From Nitrospiria bacterium (lineage in GTDB: Bacteria; Nitrospirota; Nitrospiria; Nitrospirales; UBA8639): a stretch of DNA of 9,053 nucleotides. This document shows, piece by piece, positions 1 through 6,299 of the stretch; within the stretch, counting starts at the first letter, position 1, and the number at the start of each line of letters is the position of its first letter. The notes beneath the pieces are model-generated. The model was not told the DNA's origin, made no database searches, and saw only the letters and a program-made list of their open reading frames with translations. Position numbers and translations under genes: made by a program. The stretch covers positions 1 through 9,053 of the forward strand of contig JAUIKP010000105.1 of NCBI GenBank assembly GCA_030430725.1. Reading direction: 5' to 3'.

Positions 1-5
1 ATTGT

Positions 6-11
6 GATAAA
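6..11 (+). promoter_or_regulatory. Possible extended -10 element of the tRNA-Val promoter
   Basis: GATAAA at 6-11 matches TATAAT at four of six positions and is preceded by TG one base upstream (3-4), as in an extended -10. Transcription would begin around 17-19, a few bases before the mature tRNA 5' end at 23. The -35 region would lie outside the window, so this cannot be confirmed here. Inference only. Confidence 0.25.
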
Positions 12-22
12 TTGCCTCCCGC

Positions 23-97
23 GGGCGATTAGCTCAGTGGAAGAGCGCTTCCTTCACACGGAAGAGGCCACTGGTTCGATCCCAGTATCGCCCACCA
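23..97 (+). tRNA. tRNA-Val (anticodon CAC)
   Basis: A full cloverleaf can be drawn. The acceptor stem GGGCGAT (23-29) pairs with ATCGCCC (87-93). The D stem GCTC (32-35) pairs with GAGC (43-46). The anticodon stem CTTCC (48-52) pairs with GGAAG (60-64) around loop TTCACAC, with anticodon CAC at 55-57. The variable loop has five bases. The T stem ACTGG (70-74) pairs with CCAGT (82-86) around TTCGATC. The discriminator is A94 and the CCA tail (95-97) is encoded. The tRNA reads the valine codon GUG. No clear intrinsic terminator follows, so the 3' end may depend on processing. The next gene starts 165 bases downstream on the same strand. Confidence 0.97.
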
Positions 98-113
98 TGA
101 AATGAATTTCTCC

Positions 114-130
114 CTGGCACCATCGTTGTT
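114..130 (+). promoter_or_regulatory. Possible sigma-54 (RpoN) promoter upstream of the TPR lipoprotein gene
   Basis: CTGGCAC at 114-120, five bases, then TTGTT at 126-130 resembles the RpoN consensus YTGGCAC-N5-TTGCW with correct spacing. The one mismatch is C to T in the -12 GC pair, which is normally well conserved. Initiation would fall near 142, leaving a leader of about 120 bases before the gene at 263. No enhancer-binding site is recognised. A chance match is quite possible. Confidence 0.2.
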
Positions 131-262
131 TACATCCTTAGCAAGTAAGAGCGGGACCTTCTTAATCGTACATGTGGCACCCACTATCTCATTCGGACTC
201 TAGACTCCAAGTCACCGTTAGTCTGCAACATATCGATCCTCTATCCTCAAGAGCCGAGAATA

Positions 263-1444
263 ATGGTACAACCGATCAACCATCATAATCGACTCCATAA
301 AAAACCGACAAATTTCCTCAAAGTATTCTTGCTTTTTTGTTTGCTTCCACATTGTGCCAGCACTCCCCCTGCCTCAAATCTTCCTCCCTCCGAAAGCGAC
401 CTCGATCTCTTAGGAAAGGCCACCCTGTGCCAAACCAAAACAGAGGCTCAAACAAGTTGGCTGCAACCCGGTGTGAAGGAATCTCATTGGGGTGGTTGGA
501 CGGAAGTCTTTCGTGAAACCGCTTCACCCAAGAAGCAGGCGCAATGGTTCATATTTAATGAAGATCAGACCCTTGTAGGATTCATCACCGTATTCCCACA
601 TGGTCTGTCTTTGGAAGGCTATCCGATACTTCGTCATACCCTGAGTCAATTACCCCCGGCTCGGGAATTCTTTTTTCATTCGTCCCAGCTTCTAAAAGAG
701 CAAACTCCCGATTCTGGCACCCTGTATCGGACCGGAGAAGCCACGACAACGCATCAATATTTCATGCGACACTCGCAAGGGAAACAGGACCAACTGGTCA
801 TGGCCGTTTTCGTTCTTGATCCCTATGAAACGCTTTTAGATGGCAGTCATGCAAAATTTCTTTCCTATATTGAAGATCCAGATCCCCAGGAGAAAGACCT
901 CCCGGGCACAGGAGGACAATTAGGATCAGAAAAAGAATTTTTAGGACTTCAGCAATTTGCTAGAGGAGAGATAGCCTTATTTGCCTCGTGTGGCATCATG
1001 CAGCCAGAACCAGCCGTTGACGGCTACCAAAAAGCTATTCAATATGGCCTATCTGATCCGAAACAGTTAGCGGAAGCCCACCATCGTCTAGGACTGGCCT
1101 TACGAAACATGGGCAGACTTTCAGAAGCCTCGACTGCCCTTGAACAAGCCCTGACCATCCAGCCATACTCAGCAGTCATCCTCAATAGTTATGGCTCAGT
1201 TTTAGCCCAACTCGGCAAGGTACCCAAGGCTATCGAAACCTATGAGCGAGCCCTGTCCTTACAGCCAAACTATGCCCAGGCCCGATTCAATGTGGCTGAA
1301 GCTTATGAAGCACATAATCCAAAACGTGCCATTCAAGAATATGAAACTTTTCTGATATTGGCAGGGGACAATCCTGAGGAAATGACAAAAATTGATTTGG
1401 CCAAGAGTAGAATCATGGCTTTACAAGGGGGAGTCAGACAATAA
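263..1444 (+). CDS. Putative secreted lipoprotein with C-terminal TPR repeats
   Basis: 393 residues, function not recognised. The N-terminus has a basic stretch (R10, K13, K14, K20), a short hydrophobic core (18-29) and Cys31, which suggests export. The lipobox would be L28-P29-H30-C31, which departs from the usual L-A/S-G/A-C, so lipidation is uncertain. Residues 32-48 are rich in Pro and Ser, like the flexible linker of a lipoprotein. Residues 55-225 form a region I cannot assign. From about 227 to 368 there are three clear TPR-like helix pairs (270-303, 304-337, 338-368) and a poorer one before them (227-262); conserved Gly/Ala positions and -ALxxxP ends are visible, as in YERALSLQPN. TPRs usually bind partner proteins, here presumably in the periplasm or at the outer membrane. 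The upstream AAGAG at 249-253 is a weak ribosome-binding site. The gene stands alone and shares only its orientation with rnhA. Confidence 0.85.
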   Translation: MVQPINHHNRLHKKPTNFLKVFLLFCLLPHCASTPPASNLPPSESDLDLLGKATLCQTKTEAQTSWLQPGVKESHWGGWTEVFRETASPKKQAQWFIFNEDQTLVGFITVFPHGLSLEGYPILRHTLSQLPPAREFFFHSSQLLKEQTPDSGTLYRTGEATTTHQYFMRHSQGKQDQLVMAVFVLDPYETLLDGSHAKFLSYIEDPDPQEKDLPGTGGQLGSEKEFLGLQQFARGEIALFASCGIMQPEPAVDGYQKAIQYGLSDPKQLAEAHHRLGLALRNMGRLSEASTALEQALTIQPYSAVILNSYGSVLAQLGKVPKAIETYERALSLQPNYAQARFNVAEAYEAHNPKRAIQEYETFLILAGDNPEEMTKIDLAKSRIMALQGGVRQ

Positions 1445-1542
1445 TCAAACTAAAATTCATCGTCATGAGACAAACCCGCTTCAAGCAGACACTGTTCATG
1501 TCAAAAAAACCTCTTTGTGAATACTCCACGCGTTAATCCTTC

Positions 1543-2163
1543 ATGAAATTCTATGCCGTCCGCCGCGGCCGCACGATTGGGATCTTTGAAAATTGGGATG
1601 CCTGCCGTGCCCAAGTACACCATTTTCCCGGAGCCGAATATAAAGCCTTTCCCAACCGAGAAGAAGCGGAAGCTTTTCTTTCATCTCACTCAAGCAGTCA
1701 ACCACTCAAAAAGAAGCGACCGGTAGCAGCAATATCGTCCTCGAATATCGAAGTTTGGGTCGATGGGTCCTGCTTCACCCAAGGCGATGGCTCTCTTCGA
1801 TTGGGATGGGGGGTACTGATCAAAAAAAATGGTGAAGAAATTCACCGGGACAAGGGCAACGACATTCCTCAGGCGGCCCTGAACCACCGAAATGTCGCTG
1901 GAGAAATTTTCGCCATACTCAAAGCCATCAAATGGTGTCAATCCCAAGAGATTACAGAAATGACGATCTACTTTGACTACCAAGGACTAGAACATTGGGC
2001 AACCGGATTCTGGCGCGCCAAACTACCATTTACCCAAGCCTACGCACAGGCGGTCAACGAATCAGGCATCACTATTCACTGGGTCAAAGTGAAAGCTCAT
2101 TCCGGAAATCCAGAAAATGACCTTGTCGATCAACTTGCGAAAGAAGGGGCTCGTGGGAAGTAA
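1543..2163 (+). CDS. rnhA: Ribonuclease H1 with N-terminal hybrid-binding domain
   Basis: 206 residues. It cleaves the RNA strand of RNA-DNA hybrids, acting in primer removal and R-loop clearance in the cytoplasm. Residues 2-46 are an HBD/viroplasmin-type domain (KFYAVRRGRTIGIF, then YKAFPNREEAEAFL) that binds RNA-DNA duplex. A Lys/Ser-rich linker (47-66) leads to the catalytic domain (about 68-206). The four acidic metal ligands are visible: D74 in VDGS, E121 in AGE, D145 in FDYQGL and D196 in ENDLVDQLA. H186 in KAHSGNPEN matches the catalytic-loop histidine. The length fits the two-domain RNase H1 type rather than the E. coli single-domain form of about 155 residues. The start is fixed by the HBD, which normally begins at the initiator Met. 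No Shine-Dalgarno sequence is evident upstream. It converges with the minus-strand cluster. Confidence 0.95.
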   Translation: MKFYAVRRGRTIGIFENWDACRAQVHHFPGAEYKAFPNREEAEAFLSSHSSSQPLKKKRPVAAISSSNIEVWVDGSCFTQGDGSLRLGWGVLIKKNGEEIHRDKGNDIPQAALNHRNVAGEIFAILKAIKWCQSQEITEMTIYFDYQGLEHWATGFWRAKLPFTQAYAQAVNESGITIHWVKVKAHSGNPENDLVDQLAKEGARGK

Positions 2164-2227
2164 TACAGGGGGGAATTTCAAGAGGGCTTCAAACCTCATA
2201 ACCAGAACCGGACGAATCAAAGACCAA

Positions 2228-3208
2228 TTACAGCTTTCCTTCTCCTTTTAAATAATTCCTGAAACGGTTCATCAGTTCATCACCCAGTAAGCCAACTTCA
2301 GGCTTTTTCTTCATGTAATCCCTGATCTCATCCAAGCGATGTTCCGCCTGCTCATTCCCCTTTAATCGTTTAACTTTTTGCATAGCATCGCCGAATGCAT
2401 CAAATGTCAGTTCCTGATAGCCAAAACTTCGAATCCGTTTGACGGCTTTCATCATCGCTTCATTTCGAAATGTGGTGAGGTGTTCAGAGTCGATAGTGGT
2501 GAGCCCGAGTTTTCTCGCGCGGCGTTCTGCTGCTTTTCGAATACCGCTTCGAACAAAATCCGGTGAGGTATGCAAACGTTTCCAGGCCTCATCCGTCCAT
2601 GCCACCTTTGTCGGCGGATCCTCCCAGAGACGGTTCAAGGTCTCACCATCAATCTTCGCGATCCCTTGTTCCCTGGCTAGATCCTCGGCATCCCGCTTTA
2701 ACATATCCGTCACAAATTCCATAGCAATCGGAGGTGAATCCTGAATACGCTTATTTAACAAAACCAACGCTTCATCGGTCCATTCCATAGGCACGCTTTT
2801 CTCGAGCGGAATATCCCCTAAGGCTTCCACCTTTTCAAATAATTCTACATTCACTTCCATATGGCCGCGTTCCTTAGCCACATCTTCAGCGATCCTTCCA
2901 ATCATGCTTCGCATGAACTCCGGAACGGCGTCCAGGCGTTTCCGCGCTTCGGCGGTCCATGGGAATTTGCCCTGAGCCATGTCCTCGGCAGCTTGAGTCA
3001 TGCCGGCCGCCCCCCCCATCGAGCCCATCATTTGCTGCTTAAATTGGTCTAATGTTTCAGCGGTAATTTCTGCGTATCCCAATTCTTTGGCCTTTTTTTC
3101 TGCAAGACGGCGCACCATACCCCTCAGGAACACAGGAGCGCGTTCCAGTCGAGACGAGGCCTCGGCGGTCCAGGGAATCTCTTGTTCTGTTTGAGATGGT
3201 TCGGTCAT
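2228..3208 (-). CDS. PCP_red-domain repeat protein (protochlorophyllide reductase B-subunit C-terminal-like domains)
   Basis: 326 residues with four tandem copies of a domain of about 50 residues resembling PF08369, the C-terminal domain of the light-independent protochlorophyllide reductase B subunit. Copies begin at PWTAEA (12), PWTAEA (83), EWTDEA (142) and AWTDEA (203). Each follows the plan WT-x-EA, a helix with hydrophobic Pro/Phe-Val/Met contacts, then a basic-acidic helix ending near GYAEIT or a variant. Copy 3 carries a longer first loop (about 152-160). Residues 255-280 (KRIRSFGYQELTFDAF) look like the second half of a fifth copy. There is no cysteine anywhere, no signal peptide and no catalytic part of the reductase. 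It is last in the minus-strand cluster, nine bases after the ihfB stop, with no good ribosome-binding site, so translation may be coupled to ihfB. Role unknown; a protein or nucleotide contact module is an inference. Confidence 0.85.
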   Translation of the reverse strand: MTEPSQTEQEIPWTAEASSRLERAPVFLRGMVRRLAEKKAKELGYAEITAETLDQFKQQMMGSMGGAAGMTQAAEDMAQGKFPWTAEARKRLDAVPEFMRSMIGRIAEDVAKERGHMEVNVELFEKVEALGDIPLEKSVPMEWTDEALVLLNKRIQDSPPIAMEFVTDMLKRDAEDLAREQGIAKIDGETLNRLWEDPPTKVAWTDEAWKRLHTSPDFVRSGIRKAAERRARKLGLTTIDSEHLTTFRNEAMMKAVKRIRSFGYQELTFDAFGDAMQKVKRLKGNEQAEHRLDEIRDYMKKKPEVGLLGDELMNRFRNYLKGEGKL

Positions 3209-3217
3209 AGAACTATA

Positions 3218-3511
3218 TTATACAGGTGGTAACTCAGGGTTTAACAATTCTTTGATCTCTTTGCCGGCTTTAAAAAACGGCATGCGCTTTTCAGGCACGG
3301 ACACCGATTCTCCGGTTTTGGGGTTACGCCCCTCTTTGGTCTGGCGGTGCCGAAGACGAAAACTTCCAAACCCGCGGATTTCTGTTTTTTCTCCACGCTT
3401 TAAAGAATCACGGATAGAATCAAAAATGGTGTTGACTACTAACTCGGCTTGCCTTCGACTCAATTGAGGAGCCTTTTCCGCCAACTTTTCGATGAGATCC
3501 GCTTTTGTCAT
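3218..3511 (-). CDS. ihfB: HU/IHF-family DNA-binding protein (integration host factor beta-like)
   Basis: 97 residues, the usual length for an IHF subunit. Family landmarks are the N-terminal helices (MTKADLIEKLAEKAPQLS), GFGSF at 47-51, the beta-arm motif RNPKTG at 62-67 with the intercalating Pro64, and PFFKAGKEIKE at 78-88. Such proteins bind and bend DNA as dimers, compacting the nucleoid and helping recombination, replication and promoter looping. The PFF-KAGKE end and the place near rpsA favour the IHF-beta branch over HU, but a homodimeric HU-like role is possible because no partner subunit is in the window. A strong AGGAGG (3517-3522) lies five bases before the ATG. The 94-base gap to sppA could hold its own promoter. 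Confidence 0.93.
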   Translation of the reverse strand: MTKADLIEKLAEKAPQLSRRQAELVVNTIFDSIRDSLKRGEKTEIRGFGSFRLRHRQTKEGRNPKTGESVSVPEKRMPFFKAGKEIKELLNPELPPV

Positions 3512-3516
3512 CCGAT

Positions 3517-3522
3517 CCTCCT
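3517..3522 (-). promoter_or_regulatory. Strong ribosome-binding site of ihfB
   Basis: AGGAGG on the minus strand, five bases before the ihfB ATG. It is the best-matching and best-spaced Shine-Dalgarno sequence in the minus-strand cluster and fixes the start. It suggests that ihfB is translated more strongly than its neighbours. Confidence 0.85.
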
Positions 3523-3559
3523 TCTCACAGAGACTCGCTTTTCCAACCTTAAATCATGC

Positions 3560-3571
3560 CAATGAACATTG
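3560..3571. repeat. Short palindrome CAATG-N2-CATTG upstream of ihfB
   Basis: CAATG (3560-3564), two bases, then CATTG (3567-3571) form a perfect dyad in the sppA-ihfB gap, about 50 bases before the ihfB start. Two bases is too short for an RNA loop, so if it is functional it would be a dimeric protein-binding site near an ihfB promoter. A dyad this short often occurs by chance. Confidence 0.25.
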
Positions 3572-3605
3572 CTTCTCAAAAGGAGTTATTGATCCACATT
3601 CCAGA

Positions 3606-4484
3606 TCAAGCCACCCAAAGATACAGCAACGGGGTAGGAAAATGAGTCGTGGCAAAGGTTCGGACGCTTCCAAGGAATGTGCTTTCAAGTAAATCCCTGA
3701 ATGAAAACGGCTTACTCACCTCCATGACTCGTGGTTCCCCCTCAATTCCGCCTAATTCGCCGGCCAACTTAATGGCATCGTGTAAATCACCGATATCATC
3801 CACTAACAAAATTGACTTGGCTTGCTGCCCCGTAAAGACTCGCCCATCTGCTAGCTGCTCGACTTCCGCCACATCCAAGGATCGCCCTTCGGCCACTGCA
3901 TCGATAAATTGACGGTGGACATCATTCATCACCAACTCTAAGACCTGGCGATCTTCATCATTCATGGGACGGAAAGGAGAGCCGATATCCTTATATCTTC
4001 CACTTTTGACGACAAGGTTCTTGACACCGATTTTTTCAAGTAACTCATGGAAATTTGCCAATTGCATAATGACGCCAATACTCCCCGTCAAGGTCCCGGG
4101 ATTAGCGAGAATACGATCGGTGCCCACGGCAATGTAATAGCCTCCAGATGCCGCCACCGTGCCCATTGATGCAATCACCGTTTTATTCTTTTCTTTTCTC
4201 ACTCTCTTAACGGCATTATAAATTTCTTGAGAAGGCGCCACGCCTCCTCCCGGGCTATCAATTCTCACCACGATCGCTTTAACCAAAGGATCGTCAGCAA
4301 ATTTTTTCAATTCCTCGACAGTCTGATAGGAATCAAGAATGGGACCCTCGACACGAACGATGGCTACACCATCCTTACCTGCTAACAATAGTTCAGGAAT
4401 GAGGCTTTTCCCGACACTGAACAGGACAAGGCCTCCGAGAATCATCCACAGCACGCGTTTCCATAGAGGATACCCATTACTCAT
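3606..4484 (-). CDS. sppA: Signal peptide peptidase SppA (short, single-domain type)
   Basis: 292 residues, S49 family serine protease. It is anchored in the inner membrane and degrades signal peptides left after secretion. Residues 11-30 form one N-terminal membrane helix after a short basic start. The catalytic domain follows: VRVEGPI (44-50), IDSPGGG (75-81), then Ser113 in AASGGYYIA as nucleophile and Lys165 in SGRYKDIGSPFRPM as general base. The 52-residue Ser-Lys spacing matches the short Bacillus-type SppA. GSIGVIM (134-140) is also typical, and the protein ends in the familiar LLYLW motif. It is a half-length enzyme that would assemble as an oligomer, unlike the duplicated E. coli form. 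It lies 57 bases after rpsA with no evident ribosome-binding site. No in-frame start exists upstream before a stop, so ATG 4484 is the likely start. Confidence 0.95.
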   Translation of the reverse strand: MSNGYPLWKRVLWMILGGLVLFSVGKSLIPELLLAGKDGVAIVRVEGPILDSYQTVEELKKFADDPLVKAIVVRIDSPGGGVAPSQEIYNAVKRVRKEKNKTVIASMGTVAASGGYYIAVGTDRILANPGTLTGSIGVIMQLANFHELLEKIGVKNLVVKSGRYKDIGSPFRPMNDEDRQVLELVMNDVHRQFIDAVAEGRSLDVAEVEQLADGRVFTGQQAKSILLVDDIGDLHDAIKLAGELGGIEGEPRVMEVSKPFSFRDLLESTFLGSVRTFATTHFPTPLLYLWVA

Positions 4485-4541
4485 AGCATTCGGGATTGGC
4501 CATAGATCCCACGGTCAACCAAATCATCTTGCCCATGAAGC

Positions 4542-6245
4542 CTATTCGCCTTCATCACCCTGATCTTTCTTTTGAACTGCTCGACCAAGGCTCTGATCAA
4601 CACTGCCTTGAGAGCTATTAAATTCTTCAACCTCACTTTGTTCTAGATCCTTCAAATGCTCCCAAAGACTTAAAGCAATTTTCCGATCATCACAATCAAC
4701 CTTCACAATTTTGGCCGCTACTTCCTGACCAACAGCAAATTTGTCCTCCAGCCGCTCCTGCGCATCTGGTCCGATCTCACTGATGTGAATCAACCCTTCT
4801 ACACCGCCTTCTAATTCCACAAAGACCCCAAAGTCGGCGATTTTGGAAACTTTGCCTGTGGTGACTTCACCAACATGGTATTGTTGGGGAATATCAGAGA
4901 CCCATGGGTCCGAGACCAGCTGCTTATACCCCAAAGATAATCGTTCTTTTTCCTTATCAATTTTTAAAATAACAGCTTTAACCGATTGCCCCTTCTTAAA
5001 CAGCTCGGAAGGATGCTTTATATGCTTAGTCCACGACATATCAGAAATATGGATCAACCCATCGACACCTTCATCTAAACCGACAAAAGCACCAAAATCT
5101 GTAACACTTTTTACTTTGCCTTCAATCTCTGTGCCTTCAGGGTACTTCTCTTCAATAATATCCCAAGGGTTAGGAGCGGTCTGTTTCATCCCGAGAGAAA
5201 TTTTCCGGCTATGTTGGTCAACATGGAGCACCTGAGCTTCTATGGTATCGCCCACAGACACGACCTTTGATGGATGGCGAACCTCATGGGTCCAAGACAT
5301 TTCCGACACATGAACCAAACCCTCAACACCTGGCTCCAACTCGACGAACGCACCATAATCGGTCAGGCTCACGACCCTCCCATTTACACGACTTCTTGCC
5401 GGATATTTTTCTTCAACTTTTGTCCAAGGATCTGGAGATTTTTGCTTAACGCCCAATGATATGCGACCCGTTTCACGGTCGTATTTCAATACGAGGACTT
5501 CAACCCGATCTCCAATGGAAAACATATCTGATGGATGCCCCACACGGCCCCAGGAAATATCGGTAATGTGTAATAGACCATCAATACCTCCTAAATCCAA
5601 GAACGCCCCATAATCCGTAATGTTCTTCACTGTCCCTTCAATCAACTGCCCTTCCGACAATGTCGACAATGTGGATTGTCTTCGTTTATCACGAGTTTCT
5701 TCGAGAAGCGCCCGCCTGGAGACCACGACATTGCCACGACGGTGGTTAATTTTAATAATTTTAAAGTTATACGTTTTCCCGACCAGGCCATCCAGATCTC
5801 TGACCGGCGTCAAGTCAATTTGCGATCCTGGCAAAAAGGCCTTCACGCCGATATCTACAATCATACCGCCCTTAATCCGAGAAATGACTTTCCCTTGCAC
5901 TTGTTTCTCATCTTTGTGAGCAACCTCCAAATCTTCCCAAACCTTCATCTTGTCGGCTTTTTCTTTGGAGAGGAGCAAATTGCCGTCCGCATCCTCACAT
6001 TGCTCGATATACACTTGAACCGGATCATTCACCGCCAGCTGCCCCAACTCTTCTGGGGAGAATTGGTCGGCAGGGATCATGCCTTCAGACTTATAGCCAA
6101 TATCCACCACCACACGATCTCGCTGTATATCGATGACTCTTCCCTCGGTAATCGTTCCTTCTTCAATATTTTTAAACGTTTCATCATATAATGCGGCAAG
6201 AGTTTCGCGATCAATTTTTTCAGGTTGTTCAGTAAGAGTATTCAT
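4542..6245 (-). CDS. rpsA: 30S ribosomal protein S1
   Basis: 567 residues with six S1 (OB-fold) domains at about 28-95, 112-178, 197-266, 283-354, 370-441 and 457-527. S1 binds mRNA on the 30S subunit and helps load structured or weak-Shine-Dalgarno messages. Domains 1 and 2 are divergent, as expected for those that bind the ribosome. Domains 3-6 show the repeated DYGAF/DFGAFV, GLIHIS and ISLG motifs of RNA-binding repeats. The acidic C-terminal tail (535-567) is low in complexity. Length and domain number match the E. coli type of about 557 residues. The cmk-rpsA-ihfB neighbourhood, here with plsC and sppA inserted, supports the call. S1 of this type often represses its own translation through its leader; no specific operator is demonstrated here. 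Confidence 0.98.
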   Translation of the reverse strand: MNTLTEQPEKIDRETLAALYDETFKNIEEGTITEGRVIDIQRDRVVVDIGYKSEGMIPADQFSPEELGQLAVNDPVQVYIEQCEDADGNLLLSKEKADKMKVWEDLEVAHKDEKQVQGKVISRIKGGMIVDIGVKAFLPGSQIDLTPVRDLDGLVGKTYNFKIIKINHRRGNVVVSRRALLEETRDKRRQSTLSTLSEGQLIEGTVKNITDYGAFLDLGGIDGLLHITDISWGRVGHPSDMFSIGDRVEVLVLKYDRETGRISLGVKQKSPDPWTKVEEKYPARSRVNGRVVSLTDYGAFVELEPGVEGLVHVSEMSWTHEVRHPSKVVSVGDTIEAQVLHVDQHSRKISLGMKQTAPNPWDIIEEKYPEGTEIEGKVKSVTDFGAFVGLDEGVDGLIHISDMSWTKHIKHPSELFKKGQSVKAVILKIDKEKERLSLGYKQLVSDPWVSDIPQQYHVGEVTTGKVSKIADFGVFVELEGGVEGLIHISEIGPDAQERLEDKFAVGQEVAAKIVKVDCDDRKIALSLWEHLKDLEQSEVEEFNSSQGSVDQSLGRAVQKKDQGDEGE

Positions 6246-6257
6246 CCGACTTTTGAT

Positions 6258-6263
6258 ACCTCC
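6258..6263 (-). promoter_or_regulatory. Distant ribosome-binding site of rpsA
   Basis: GGAGGT on the minus strand, 12 bases before the rpsA ATG. It is a good match to the anti-Shine-Dalgarno sequence but farther from the start than the usual 5-9 bases. Weak or offset initiation is known for rpsA genes that autoregulate, so the spacing may be meaningful. This is inference. Confidence 0.5.
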
Positions 6264-6299
6264 AGGAGAGTTTGGCGGGTTAAATGGTGATTGCCATGA

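Noticed and set aside
99..110. GAAAT-GA-ATTTC dyad just after the tRNA as a terminator
   Set aside because: AT-rich five-pair arms with a two-base centre cannot form a stable hairpin, and no T-tract follows.
174..190. A second TGGCAC as another sigma-54 -24 element
   Set aside because: The expected -12 position reads TCTC rather than TTGC.
1465..1536. A 23-codon open frame (MRQTRFKQTLFM...) ending seven bases before the rnhA start
   Set aside because: No ribosome-binding site, no recognisable composition of a leader peptide and a length expected by chance.
2164..2227. GAGG-N8-CCTC dyad between the convergent rnhA and PCP_red genes as a bidirectional terminator
   Set aside because: Only four pairs with an eight-base loop and no T-run on either side.
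3217..3222. Perfect TATAAT on the minus strand between ihfB and the PCP_red gene
   Set aside because: It overlaps the ihfB stop, has only a weak TTGTTA at 19-base spacing as -35, and would start transcription almost at or after the ATG.
4477..4503. Eight-codon mini-frame overlapping the sppA start on the minus strand
   Set aside because: No ribosome-binding site and a length fully expected by chance.
4843..6191. Several plus-strand open frames opposite rpsA (60-171 codons)
   Set aside because: They are antisense shadows of a strongly conserved gene, with no recognisable domain or start signal.
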